DNA of 64,000 nt. It comes from Youxingia wuxianensis. GTDB lineage: Bacteria; Bacillota; Clostridia; Oscillospirales; Ruminococcaceae. The notes beneath the pieces are model-generated. The model was not told where the DNA came from, ran no database searches, and saw nothing but the letters and a program-made list of their open reading frames with translations. How positions within the stretch are numbered: the stretch's first letter is position 1; each line of letters begins with the position of its first letter. The translations under genes were made by a program, and so were the position numbers. Where the stretch lies: positions 248,001 through 312,000 of the forward strand of contig NZ_JACRTD010000002.1 of the NCBI RefSeq assembly GCF_014385085.1. Direction: 5' to 3'. Shown piece by piece: positions 25,973 through 35,246 of this stretch.

Positions 25973-27502
25973 ATGAAGCTAAAAATAATTTTTCTTGCTG
26001 TGGCGGCAGTGATGCTGGCGGGGTGTACCGCGATGGTAGACTTGAGCGATCAGCAATTTGACCGGGTGATGACCCAGTCCCGGCAATCTTCTCAGGAAAC
26101 GCCGGCAGCGGCCTCTGTGACGGCAGAACTCCGGCTGGCATATGTTATGTCGGACAGTTTAAATCCGTTTAAATGTGAGAGTCAGATTAATCAGGAATTA
26201 ATTGATCTGATGTATGATTCTTTGGTGAAGCTGGATAAAACGTGGTATCCTCAAAACCTGCTGGCCCAGGAAATTACGATGGAAGGAAAAACTTGCCGGA
26301 TCCGGCTAAATTCCCAGGTGCAGTTCACCGATGGCAGCCTGATAACCGCCAGGGACGTCCTTTATTCCCTGGAGAGCGCCATGGGTCAAGGCTTATGGAG
26401 TTCCTCCTTGGCGAATGTAGCCTCCTACCGGCAGGGAGAAGATAATACGGTGGAAATCGATTTGTTTTCTGCGGATGGAAATTTTCCCGCCCTGCTTACC
26501 TTTCCGATTGTCAAGGATGGGACGGCAGGAAATGAATTTCCAGTGGGGACGGGAAAATATTATGTTTCCGGCACTTGGGAAAAGGGAATTTTGTTATCCC
26601 CCAATCCACTGTATTTTGAAGAAATAAAAACCATAGAAACCGTACGGCTGACCGGGGTTTCGGATGCGGATGGGCTGACCTTCAGCCTGAAAAGCGGGGA
26701 ATTGGATTATATCTATTCGGATTTGAGCACCCCGGAACTTTCTAATATGTCTACCTCCAGCGTGCCGGTAACTTTAAATAATTTAGTATACGTGGGGGTA
26801 AACGCCGGGCGGTCGTTTTTCTCCCAGAGCAATTTCCGCCGGGCGATCTCTCTGGCGATTAATCGGGATGAGATTGTTTCCAAAGCGTATGTGTCCCGGG
26901 CGATAGGAACTATCTATCCGTTTAATCCGGAATTTTACCAAATGGAAGAGGTGGACACTACAACCCAGCGAAATCTTACTTTGGCCAGGGAGCTGCTGGA
27001 TGAGATGGGGCTGACGGAGAAAAACGATCAAGGTTTTAGACTTTCCCGGGGAAATGAAATTACTCTGAGTCTGCTGATCAATAGTGAGAACGCCTACCGC
27101 AATTCAGCAGCCACGCTGATTGCCGAGCAGCTGGAACAGATTGGCATTCGGGTAAATGTTGTTTCCAAATCTTTTGATAAATATCAGTCCAGCTTAACAA
27201 TCGATGATTATGACATGTACATAGGAGAAATTCGTCTGCGGGATAATATGGACTTTTCCACTTTACTCACAGCGGGCTATGGACTGGGATACAATACCCC
27301 GTATTGCGAAGAATTAACAGATATTTACGGCGATTATCGGGAAAGCGGAGAGAATATTGCCGGTGTGTGCGACCGTTTTTATACAGATATGCCGTTTATT
27401 CCTTTGGTGTTTCGGCAGGGAATCGTGTCGTTTAACCGAGAATTTGGCGCGGAAGTAGTTGCAACACAGCAAGATATTTTCTATAATATAGTCCAGTGGT
27501 AA
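25973..27502 (+). CDS. Family-5 solute-binding lipoprotein (oligopeptide/nickel type)
   Basis: ATG 25973 after TTGGAGA gives 509 residues. The signal peptide ends in VMLAGC. The SBP_bac_5 fold shows in MYDSLVKLDKTWYPQNLLAQ, FTDGSLITARDVLYSLESA, FRRAISLAINRDEIVSKAYV and the C-terminal DMPFIPLVFRQG. Family members bind peptides, nickel or heme for ABC importers. No permease or ATPase gene is adjacent, so it either serves a distant transporter or has a sensing role. It lies alone between spoVS and yloU. Confidence 0.88.
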   Translation: MKLKIIFLAVAAVMLAGCTAMVDLSDQQFDRVMTQSRQSSQETPAAASVTAELRLAYVMSDSLNPFKCESQINQELIDLMYDSLVKLDKTWYPQNLLAQEITMEGKTCRIRLNSQVQFTDGSLITARDVLYSLESAMGQGLWSSSLANVASYRQGEDNTVEIDLFSADGNFPALLTFPIVKDGTAGNEFPVGTGKYYVSGTWEKGILLSPNPLYFEEIKTIETVRLTGVSDADGLTFSLKSGELDYIYSDLSTPELSNMSTSSVPVTLNNLVYVGVNAGRSFFSQSNFRRAISLAINRDEIVSKAYVSRAIGTIYPFNPEFYQMEEVDTTTQRNLTLARELLDEMGLTEKNDQGFRLSRGNEITLSLLINSENAYRNSAATLIAEQLEQIGIRVNVVSKSFDKYQSSLTIDDYDMYIGEIRLRDNMDFSTLLTAGYGLGYNTPYCEELTDIYGDYRESGENIAGVCDRFYTDMPFIPLVFRQGIVSFNREFGAEVVATQQDIFYNIVQW

Positions 27503-27616
27503 TAAAAATCGGAGATACTATTAGAGTATTCTTATGTAAATGCGGCGAAAGCGGCGTTAATGCGATCCATTGAGGTATAATATTAAAACAGATAATTAGA
27601 AAAGGAGGTTTTTTCT

Positions 27617-27973
27617 TTGATCAATATAGAAAATGAATTAGGCTCGATCGAAATATCTCAGGAATATTTTGCTAATCTGGTCGGAAAAGCAGCATCGGAA
27701 TGTTTTGGTGTTGCGGGAATGGTAAGTTCCCCTTCCCAGGGATTGCGCTCCGCAGCGCTGGGAAAAGACGTGCCGGACAAAGGAGTGCGGGTACGCACTT
27801 CCGGCGGAGGATTGGTAATCGATCTGCATATTGTTGTCGTATATGGGATGAATATTTCCGCAATCGTAAAAAGCATTGTAAATAAGGTGCGTTATACGGT
27901 GGAGCAGGCGACTGGTCTTGATGTGGCGAAAGTAAATGTGTTTGTGGACGAGATGAAGACAGAAAATGCATAA
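27617..27973 (+). CDS. yloU: Asp23/Gls24 family protein YloU
   Basis: This 118-residue protein starts at TTG 27617, eight bases after AAAGGAGG. It has the Asp23/Gls24 pattern: ISQEYFANLVGKAASECFGVAGM, then LVIDLHIVVVYGMNISAIVKSIVNKVRYTVEQATGL. In many Firmicutes yloU lies directly upstream of the DAK-type gene yloV/fakA, as here (44 bases). Its role is not firmly known; a link to envelope stress or to the fatty-acid kinase is inferred from context. Confidence 0.93.
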   Translation: MINIENELGSIEISQEYFANLVGKAASECFGVAGMVSSPSQGLRSAALGKDVPDKGVRVRTSGGGLVIDLHIVVVYGMNISAIVKSIVNKVRYTVEQATGLDVAKVNVFVDEMKTENA

Positions 27974-28017
27974 CTGGGGCAGGTTATCAAAATTGACTGA
28001 TGGAGGTCTAAAGTAAC

Positions 28018-29676
28018 GTGATTACAGGAAAAATGCTCAGAGATGCATTTATCTCGGGCGCGAATAATATTGCAAATAAACGGCAGCAGGTGGATGCCTT
28101 AAATGTATTCCCCGTACCGGATGGAGACACCGGAACCAATATGTCTATGTCCGCCTCCGCGGCGAAAAGGGAGCTGCAGCGGGTGCCGGATGACGCCGCG
28201 GTTTCCCAGGCGGCGGATGTGTGCGCTTCCGCGCTCCTGCGGGGGGCCAGGGGAAATTCGGGAGTGATCCTTTCTTTGCTGTTTCGCGGATTTTCCAAAG
28301 GACTGAAAAATAAAGAGACTGCGGACGCCGGCGACATTGTCACCGCCCTTGAAATGGGGGTTCATTCCGCTTATAAAGCGGTAATGAAACCAACCGAGGG
28401 CACAATCCTCACGGTTGCGAGGGTGGCCTGCGAAAAAGCGAGGGAACAGCTTACAGAGCAGATGGATACGCCGCAGATTTGGGATGTTATTCTAAAAGCG
28501 GGACAGGAAGCGCTGGATCAGACGCCGGAACTTTTGCCGGTGCTGAAAAAGGCGGGCGTAGTGGACGCCGGAGGCCAGGGGCTTATGGTAATTTTTCAGG
28601 GAATGAAAGCGGTAATTGACGGTGAAGAGATCATCCAGCTGGTGGAGAAACCGTCTTTGGAAAGCCAGTCTATTCGTCCTGACCGGAATGCGGCTGGAGA
28701 ATATGAAGGAGAAATTACCTTTACCTATTGTACAGAATTTATTATCCTCAAAGAGATAGAAAAGGCCGATCCGGATACCCTTCGGTCTTATCTGGAAACC
28801 ATCGGCGACTGTGTGGTGGTTGTGGATGACGATGATGTAATCAAGGTCCATGTACACACGGACAATCCAGGCAACGCCCTGCAGAAAGCGCTGGAAAACG
28901 GTATGCTTACCAATATTAAGATAGAAAACATGCGGGAGCAGTTCGAAAACCAAAAAGCCAGTATTGTACAGCCGGTGTCCGATCAGGGATTTGTTTACGC
29001 CCCGGTGGACCCGTCCAAGGAATATGGATTTGTTTCTGTAGCGGCCGGTGATGGGGTAAAACAGCTGTTTGAAGATTTGGGTGTGGATAATATTGTGTCC
29101 GGCGGCCAGACGATGAACCCATCTACCGACGATATTTTATCCGCTATTCATGCAACCCCGGCAAAAACTGTATTTGTGCTGCCTAATAACAAGAATATTA
29201 TTATGGCGGCGGAACAGGCTACAAAGCTGGCGGACCGCAAGGTGGTGGTTCTGCATACCCGTACAATTCCTCAGGGGATGGCGGCCATGCTGGCGTTTGA
29301 CCATGACGCGGATGCTACGGAAAATATAGTAGCTATGCAGCGGGCATACGAGAGGGTAGGCACTGGACAGGTAACCTTTGCCGCCAGGGACAGCGAATAT
29401 GACGGCCATAAGATCAAGGAAGGGGAACTGCTGGCGCTGGAAAATGGAAAGCTGGCCTTTACCGAACGGGATCTTATCAAGGCGGTAACACGTCTCACCA
29501 AAGCTTTGGTGAACAAGGAAAGCAGTTTTATAACCCTGCTTTACGGGGAAGACGTCAGTGAAGAACAAGCGCAAGCGGTCTACGAGGCAGTAAGCGCTAA
29601 AATTCCGGAAGATGTTGAAGTGGCGCTGATTTCGGGGGGACAGCCAGTATATTATTTTATTATATCGGTAGAATAA
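28018..29676 (+). CDS. fakA: Fatty-acid kinase catalytic subunit FakA (YloV)
   Basis: This 552-residue DhaL/DAK2 protein starts at GTG 28018 behind TGGAGG. Residues 1-200 are the ATP-binding DhaL domain with the Mg-binding NVFPVPDGDTGTNM (28-41) and GARGNSGVI. Residues 330-552 form a DegV-like C-terminal domain (SGGQTMNPSTDDILSAI, FVLPNNKNIIMAAEQA). FakA phosphorylates fatty acids bound by FakB carriers, so that exogenous fatty acids enter phospholipids. No fakB gene is visible in the window. The pairing with yloU is conserved. Confidence 0.94.
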   Translation: MITGKMLRDAFISGANNIANKRQQVDALNVFPVPDGDTGTNMSMSASAAKRELQRVPDDAAVSQAADVCASALLRGARGNSGVILSLLFRGFSKGLKNKETADAGDIVTALEMGVHSAYKAVMKPTEGTILTVARVACEKAREQLTEQMDTPQIWDVILKAGQEALDQTPELLPVLKKAGVVDAGGQGLMVIFQGMKAVIDGEEIIQLVEKPSLESQSIRPDRNAAGEYEGEITFTYCTEFIILKEIEKADPDTLRSYLETIGDCVVVVDDDDVIKVHVHTDNPGNALQKALENGMLTNIKIENMREQFENQKASIVQPVSDQGFVYAPVDPSKEYGFVSVAAGDGVKQLFEDLGVDNIVSGGQTMNPSTDDILSAIHATPAKTVFVLPNNKNIIMAAEQATKLADRKVVVLHTRTIPQGMAAMLAFDHDADATENIVAMQRAYERVGTGQVTFAARDSEYDGHKIKEGELLALENGKLAFTERDLIKAVTRLTKALVNKESSFITLLYGEDVSEEQAQAVYEAVSAKIPEDVEVALISGGQPVYYFIISVE

Positions 29677-29697
29677 GAAAGTGGGTTTTGAACAGAG

Positions 29698-30252
29698 ATG
29701 CATACGAAGACAAGACGTTTGGTAATGGCGGCCCTATGTACTGCGATTACCGCAGTATTTGCGCAGATTATCATCCCCCTTCCCTTTACGCTGGTACCTT
29801 TCTCCATGTCTATTGTCGCGGTGTTTTTAACTGGGGCTTTGCTGGACGCGAAATACGCCTTTGCTTCCCAAGTAGTCTATGTATTGCTGGGGGCGGCGGG
29901 GCTGCCAGTGTTTGGCGGGTTCACCGGTGGAATTGGGATTATTGCCGGACCTACTGGGGGTTATATTCTAGCTTATCCGCTGATGGCGCTGGCGGTTGCT
30001 TTTCTCAGCTCCAAATGGGGAAAATCTTTTTGGAAGTTTTTCGTTACCATGACGGTTGGATTGGGAATATGTTATGCCGTGGGCGTTTTGCAGTTGATGA
30101 TTTATACCGGAAACGGTATTGTGTCGTCGCTGATGGGAGGAGTAGTGCCGTTTATCTTTACTGATATGCTTAAGGTGGCTCTTTCCTCTATGATGGCAGG
30201 GGCGCTTAACCGGGCGCTTTCCCAGGCCAAATTGACTTTTAGTATTATGTAA
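29698..30252 (+). CDS. bioY: Biotin transporter BioY (ECF substrate-binding membrane subunit)
   Basis: This 184-residue membrane protein has about six spans. The BioY pattern GALLDAKYAFASQVVYVLLGAAGLPVFGGFTGG and GPTGGYILAYP is clear. BioY binds biotin and normally pairs with the shared ECF module EcfAA'T, which is not encoded here. The ATG lies 21 bases after the fakA stop with only a weak SD, suggesting coupling to fakA. A terminator follows. Confidence 0.94.
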   Translation: MHTKTRRLVMAALCTAITAVFAQIIIPLPFTLVPFSMSIVAVFLTGALLDAKYAFASQVVYVLLGAAGLPVFGGFTGGIGIIAGPTGGYILAYPLMALAVAFLSSKWGKSFWKFFVTMTVGLGICYAVGVLQLMIYTGNGIVSSLMGGVVPFIFTDMLKVALSSMMAGALNRALSQAKLTFSIM

Positions 30253-30259
30253 TTAGCGT

Positions 30260-30297
30260 AAAACCGGGACAAATTCTATGATTTGTTCCGGTTTTTT
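30260..30297 (+). terminator. Terminator after bioY
   Basis: A 15-base arm pair (30260-30274 with 30281-30295, one G-T pair) ends in T6. Confidence 0.88.
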
Positions 30298-30300
30298 GTG

Positions 30301-30329
30301 TTGACAAGCTCTGTTTCAAAAGGTATAAT
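30301..30329 (+). promoter_or_regulatory. Strong promoter of the alaS T-box leader
   Basis: TTGACA (30301-30306) and TATAAT (30324-30329), both perfect consensus, are separated by 17 bases. Confidence 0.88.
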
Positions 30330-30335
30330 TACAAC

Positions 30336-30581
30336 GATATGGATAATATAAGCGATGAAGGGAAGAAGCGTTATCTTTTCCGGAAGAGAGAGGCAGGGAC
30401 GGTGGAAACCTGCCGCGGAGAACACGCGGGCCATCCCAGAGCTTTCTGGCGAGGAGTCAGGCGTGAAAGGGAGCGTTAATCCTTCTAGAGAGGCATGAAT
30501 TTTTCATGCAATTTGGGTGGTACCACGGAAATTGTTAACTACGCTTTCGTCCCATGAGTCGGGGATGATGGCGTTTTTTTA
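30336..30581 (+). promoter_or_regulatory. T-box leader of alaS
   Basis: The T-box sequence TTTGGGTGGTACCACGG lies at 30512-30528. The terminator stem spans 30542-30572 (11 of 12 positions pair, including G-T) and is followed by T7. Upstream, GAAGAGAGAGGCAGGG and GGTGGAAACCTGCC near 30382-30414 look like the lower Stem I. The specifier triplet could not be fixed by eye: GCT near 30440 and GCG near 30448 both encode Ala. Position before alaS makes tRNA-Ala the expected effector. Confidence 0.88.
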
Positions 30582-30613
30582 TGTGTAAATTATTAAAAGG
30601 AGCTTTATAAATT

Positions 30614-33259
30614 ATGGAATGGACGGGTTTAAATGAACTCAGGGAAAAATTCTTAAGCTTTTTTGAAAGCAAGGAGCATATGCGTCTGCCCAGCTATCCG
30701 CTGGTTCCCCATGAGGACGCCAGCCTTCTGCTGATCAATTCCGGTATGGCGCCGATGAAAAAGTTCTTTTTAGGACTGGAAACCCCGCCCCGCAAACGGG
30801 TGACTACCTGTCAGAAATGTATCCGCACTCCAGACATTGAAAATGTGGGGAAAACTGCCCGCCATGGCACTTATTTTGAGATGTTGGGCAATTTTTCTTT
30901 TGGGGATTACTTTAAACACGAGGCCATTGCTTGGGCTTGGGAATTTATTACCGAGGTACTCAAAATGCCCAAAGACCGGCTATGGATTACAGTATACCAG
31001 GACGACGATGAATCTATTGAGATTTGGAACAAAGAACAAGGCGTCCCTTTGGATCGGATTGTTCGCATGGGAAAAGAAGATAATTTCTGGGAGATCGGTT
31101 CTGGTCCCTGCGGACCTTGCTCGGAAATTTATTTTGATCGGGGAGAGCAGTACAGCTGCGGCAAACCTACCTGCGGCGTAGGTTGTGACTGCGACCGCTA
31201 TGTTGAGTTCTGGAATCTGGTATTTTCCCAGTTCGACGGAGACGGAAACGGAAATTATGAGCGTCTGGAGCATCCTAATATTGATACTGGGATGGGATTG
31301 GAACGTTTGGCCTGCATCATGCAGGGGGTAGACAACCTGTTTGAGGTAGATACGGTTCAGAATATTATGAAACATGTGGCCCGTATTGCCGGCGTAAATT
31401 ACAAGGAGAATGAAAAGACAGATATCTCTCTGCGGGTAATTACCGACCATATTCGATCCACCACCTTCATGGTAGGGGATGGCGTCCTGCCTCAAAACGA
31501 GGGCAGAGGATATGTGCTTCGCCGCCTGCTTCGGCGCGCCGCGCGCCATGGCCGTTTGTTGGGAATCACCGAGCCGTTTTTATACAAGGTTTGCGAGACG
31601 GTTATCTCGGAAAATGCGAATGCTTATCCCAATCTGGTGGAAAATAAGGATTATATTGTCAAGGTCATTAAGGTGGAAGAGGAGCGTTTTGCCCGGACCA
31701 TTGATCAGGGGATGCAGCTGCTTAACGATATGATCGACAAACTGGAGACCAGTGATAAGAACTTTGAAAAGGTTATGCCCGGCGCAGACGCCTTCAAGCT
31801 GTATGATACCTACGGATTTCCAGTGGATTTGATCCGGGAAATTATTGAGGAAAGAAACATCACTTTAGATGAAACGGAGTTTACCCGTTTCATGGAACAG
31901 CAGCGGGAGCGGGCCAGAAAGGCCAGAGCTTCCATGGGCGATCTTGGCTGGGAAGAGGATGTATTAGCGGATATCAAGGACAAAGGAAAGTTTGTTGGAT
32001 ATAAAGAAGTATCCGCTAAGGCAAAAGTAGTCGCTATTGTCAAGGACAATGTACGGGTGGATCAGATCGGCGATGGGGACTTTGCCTCTGTGGTACTGGA
32101 CGTTACTCCGTTCTATGCGGAAAGCGGCGGCCAGGTAGGGGACAGTGGTTCGATTGTTACCGGCCAGAATATTTTCAGTGTATATGATTGTAAGAAATCC
32201 GCCACTGGACATTTTGTCCATGTGGGGGAAATGGGCATAGGAGTCCTGTCTGTAGGCGATGAGGTGACCGCGTCTATCAATATTGAACGCCGCCGGGATA
32301 TTATGAGAAATCACACTGCTTGTCATCTGCTGCAGGCGGCGCTGCGCAGTGTATTGGGAAATCATGTGCATCAGGCGGGCTCTATGGTGGACGACAGCAT
32401 CTGCCGGTTTGACTTCAGCCACTTTTCTGCTATGACGCCGCAGGAAATTGCCAAGACGGAAGAAATTGTCAACCGTATGGTGCTTTCCGCTGTGCCGGTA
32501 GAAGTTTCCGAGATGCCTATCGCGGAAGCGAAAAAATTGGGTGCGATGGCTTTGTTCGGTGAAAAGTACGGCGATGTGGTACGGGTATGTAATGTGAAGG
32601 ACGAGTCCATCGAATTCTGCGGCGGTACTCATTTGGATAATACGTCAAAAGTCGGCTTGTTTAAGATTGTCAAAGAATCTTCCGTCGCCGCCGGAGTAAG
32701 AAGAATTGAGGCGGTCACCGGTAAGAATGTGCTGGAATATATCCAGGAAAACAATGAAATTCTCCAGCGGACAGCCGCGATTTTGAAAGTAGGCAATCCC
32801 AATGAGCTGCCGGATAAGGTGTCCGCCATGGTGAGCGAACATAAAGAGATGCAGCGGCAGCTGGATGAATTTAACGCGAAAATAGCTGCTATGCAGGCGG
32901 GCAATATGTTTGAAAACGCGGTAGATTTAAAGGGACTGAAATTTGCTTCTGTAGGTCTTACAGGAATAAAGCCGGAAGTTTTGCGCACTATGGGCGACCA
33001 AGTTAAGAGCACCCATCCGGAAGCGGTATGCGTGTTGACTACTATTAACGGCGGAAAAGCCAGCATAATGGTTATCTGCGGTCAGGAGGCGGTTGCTAGG
33101 GGAGCCCACGCGGGGAAGATTGTCAAAGCAATTGCTTCTTTGTGCGGCGGCAGCGGCGGCGGCCGTCCGGACAGTGCTATGGGCGGAGCTACCGAAATCT
33201 TTAAAATTGATGAAGCGATCGCTCAGATCCCATCGGTAATTCAAGGCATGATAAAATAA
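30614..33259 (+). CDS. alaS: Alanyl-tRNA synthetase
   Basis: This 881-residue class II enzyme charges tRNA-Ala and edits mischarged Ser/Gly. The aminoacylation core carries RHGTYFEMLGNFSFGDYFK near residue 76, a cysteine-rich insert GKPTCGVGCDCDRY near 183-197 and the GMGLERL motif. The editing domain has HTACHLLQAAL near 566 and CGGTH near 669. The C-terminal C-Ala domain holds GGSGGGRPDSAMGG. ATG 30614 follows AAGGAG. The gene is under the T-box at 30336 and is followed by a HIT gene. Confidence 0.97.
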   Translation: MEWTGLNELREKFLSFFESKEHMRLPSYPLVPHEDASLLLINSGMAPMKKFFLGLETPPRKRVTTCQKCIRTPDIENVGKTARHGTYFEMLGNFSFGDYFKHEAIAWAWEFITEVLKMPKDRLWITVYQDDDESIEIWNKEQGVPLDRIVRMGKEDNFWEIGSGPCGPCSEIYFDRGEQYSCGKPTCGVGCDCDRYVEFWNLVFSQFDGDGNGNYERLEHPNIDTGMGLERLACIMQGVDNLFEVDTVQNIMKHVARIAGVNYKENEKTDISLRVITDHIRSTTFMVGDGVLPQNEGRGYVLRRLLRRAARHGRLLGITEPFLYKVCETVISENANAYPNLVENKDYIVKVIKVEEERFARTIDQGMQLLNDMIDKLETSDKNFEKVMPGADAFKLYDTYGFPVDLIREIIEERNITLDETEFTRFMEQQRERARKARASMGDLGWEEDVLADIKDKGKFVGYKEVSAKAKVVAIVKDNVRVDQIGDGDFASVVLDVTPFYAESGGQVGDSGSIVTGQNIFSVYDCKKSATGHFVHVGEMGIGVLSVGDEVTASINIERRRDIMRNHTACHLLQAALRSVLGNHVHQAGSMVDDSICRFDFSHFSAMTPQEIAKTEEIVNRMVLSAVPVEVSEMPIAEAKKLGAMALFGEKYGDVVRVCNVKDESIEFCGGTHLDNTSKVGLFKIVKESSVAAGVRRIEAVTGKNVLEYIQENNEILQRTAAILKVGNPNELPDKVSAMVSEHKEMQRQLDEFNAKIAAMQAGNMFENAVDLKGLKFASVGLTGIKPEVLRTMGDQVKSTHPEAVCVLTTINGGKASIMVICGQEAVARGAHAGKIVKAIASLCGGSGGGRPDSAMGGATEIFKIDEAIAQIPSVIQGMIK

Positions 33260-33278
33260 AAAGAAGGGAGCCATAGGA

Positions 33279-33617
33279 ATGGATTGCTTATTCTGTAAGA
33301 TTATCGCAGGAGAAATCCCAAGCAATAAGATTTATGAAGATGAGCAGTGCTACGCATTTTATGACATTGATCCCCAAGCGCCGGTACATTTCCTTGTCAT
33401 CCCCAAAGAGCATATTACCGGAGCCAATAAAATCACGGAGAAAAACAGCGCTGTGGTGGGACATATCTACGCTGTAATCGCCAAGATTACCAAGGAACTT
33501 GGTACGGGAGACGACTATCGTGTGGTAAGCAACTGCGGTAAAATGGCGGGGCAGACAGTGGGGCATCTTCACTTCCATGTGCTTGCTAAACGCAACTTGG
33601 CCTGGCCTCCGGGGTAG
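33279..33617 (+). CDS. HIT-family protein (HinT-like purine nucleotide hydrolase)
   Basis: This 112-residue protein is of the HIT family, with the catalytic HLHFHVL motif near residues 98-104 and the N-terminal CLFCKIIAGEIPSNKIYEDE. HinT enzymes hydrolyse adenylyl-lysine-type phosphoramidates. ATG 33279 lies 19 bases after the alaS stop behind AAGGGAG, so the two are likely co-transcribed. A hydrolase for aminoacyl-adenylates fits that neighbour, but this is inference. Confidence 0.95.
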   Translation: MDCLFCKIIAGEIPSNKIYEDEQCYAFYDIDPQAPVHFLVIPKEHITGANKITEKNSAVVGHIYAVIAKITKELGTGDDYRVVSNCGKMAGQTVGHLHFHVLAKRNLAWPPG

Positions 33618-33629
33618 GCAAACGGCAAA

Positions 33630-33675
33630 AATAAATCCGCCTGCCCTTTGCAGCAGGCGGATTTATTGGGTTTTG
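33630..33675 (+). terminator. Terminator-like hairpin after the HIT gene
   Basis: A 15-bp stem (about 33631-33645 with 33653-33667) has only GGGTTTT after it, so termination may be partial. Confidence 0.65.
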
Positions 33676-33781
33676 GACTGGAAATACTATTATTTATATG
33701 CTATATTATGTAATATGAGTTTTCTTTTGAAAAAAGACAGAAAAACGATGGGCTTTAATAAGAATAAAAGGTGGTCGTGTT

Positions 33782-35176
33782 GTGAAGAGAACAGAGATTA
33801 AAAAACTGTTTATGTCGCCGGAGAGTTATTTGGATGTCTCCGTTACCGTATGCGGGTGGGTGAAAACCATCCGGGATTCCAAATCCATTGGTTTTATTGA
33901 GCTGAACGACGGTTCTTCTTTTGCAAACTTACAGATAATTTTGGAACAGGATAAGCTGGAAAACTTTTCCCAGGTGGTTAAGCTCAATGTAGGAAGCGCC
34001 TTAGTGGTGCATGGTAAACTTATCATGACTCCTCAGGCGAAACAGCCTTTTGAGATTCATGCGCAGAGCATTGAAGTGGAAGGAGCGTCTACCCCGGAAT
34101 ACCCATTGCAGAAAAAACGGCATTCTTTGGAGTTTTTGCGTTCCATCGCCCACCTGCGTCCCCGTACGAATACCTTCGCGGCAGTGTTTCGGGTACGTTC
34201 GGTAGCGGCGTACGCTATCCATAAATTTTTTAATGAACGGGGCTTTGTGTATGTCCATACTCCGTTGATTACAGGAAGCGACTGTGAGGGCGCGGGAGAA
34301 ATGTTCCGGGTGACCTGCCTTGACGCGAAAAACCCGCCTCTTACAGAAACCGGCGAGGTGGATTTCTCCCAGGACTTTTTCGGTAAGCTCACCAGCCTGA
34401 CCGTGTCCGGACAGTTAGAGGCCGAATGTATGGCGATGGCGTTTTCGAACGTCTATACCTTTGGACCAACCTTCCGTGCGGAAAACTCCAATACTCCCCG
34501 TCATGCGGCGGAATTTTGGATGATTGAGCCGGAGATCGCTTTTGCGGAACTATCGGATGATATGGAACTGGCACAGGACATGATTAAATTTGTCCTTTCT
34601 TATGTAATGGAACAGTGCCCTCAGGAGATGGAATTTTTTAATAATTTTTACGATAAGGGATTGATCCAACGGCTTAAAGGAATTATCAGCTCAGATTTTG
34701 CCCACGTAACTTATACCGAAGCGATTGAGATTTTGGAAAAGGCGAAGGATAAATTTGAGTATCCGGTGTATTGGGGCTGCGATCTGCAAACAGAGCATGA
34801 GCGGTATCTCACAGAACAAGTAATGAAAAAGCCTGTGTTCGTTACCGATTATCCCAAAGAGATCAAAGCGTTCTATATGCGCATGAACGACGATAATAAA
34901 ACCGTTGCCGCGGTGGATCTTCTGGTGCCGGGAATTGGGGAGATTATCGGAGGAAGCCAGCGTGAAGAACGGTTGGATGTTTTGCTCAAACGAATGGAAG
35001 AGCTAAAACTCAATCCACAGGATTATAGCTGGTATCTGGATCTGCGCCGTTGGGGCGGCACCAAGCATGCAGGATTCGGGCTTGGATTTGAACGTTTGAT
35101 TATGTATATCACTGGGGTTTCCAATATCCGTGATGTACTTCCGTTTCCAAGGACCACTGGCTCTGCGGAATATTAA
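33782..35176 (+). CDS. asnS: Asparaginyl-tRNA synthetase
   Basis: This 464-residue class IIb synthetase charges tRNA-Asn. The start is GTG 33782 behind AAAGGTGG. An N-terminal OB-fold anticodon-binding domain (residues 1-110, [25 protein letters not shown]) precedes the catalytic core with motif 2 [21 protein letters not shown] and motif 3 [15 protein letters not shown]. AsnS rather than AspS is indicated by the short length and this motif 2. It is monocistronic. Confidence 0.96.
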   Translation: MKRTEIKKLFMSPESYLDVSVTVCGWVKTIRDSKSIGFIELNDGSSFANLQIILEQDKLENFSQVVKLNVGSALVVHGKLIMTPQAKQPFEIHAQSIEVEGASTPEYPLQKKRHSLEFLRSIAHLRPRTNTFAAVFRVRSVAAYAIHKFFNERGFVYVHTPLITGSDCEGAGEMFRVTCLDAKNPPLTETGEVDFSQDFFGKLTSLTVSGQLEAECMAMAFSNVYTFGPTFRAENSNTPRHAAEFWMIEPEIAFAELSDDMELAQDMIKFVLSYVMEQCPQEMEFFNNFYDKGLIQRLKGIISSDFAHVTYTEAIEILEKAKDKFEYPVYWGCDLQTEHERYLTEQVMKKPVFVTDYPKEIKAFYMRMNDDNKTVAAVDLLVPGIGEIIGGSQREERLDVLLKRMEELKLNPQDYSWYLDLRRWGGTKHAGFGLGFERLIMYITGVSNIRDVLPFPRTTGSAEY

Positions 35177-35188
35177 TAGTTTTAAAAT

Positions 35189-35230
35189 CACACAGCCCGC
35201 TGTTTACAGCGGACTGTGTGTTATCTTTTG
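35189..35230 (+). terminator. Terminator after asnS
   Basis: An imperfect 14-base stem (35189-35202 with about 35206-35220) is followed by TTATCTTTT. Confidence 0.7.
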
Positions 35231-35246
35231 GAGAAAGGGGAAAAAT

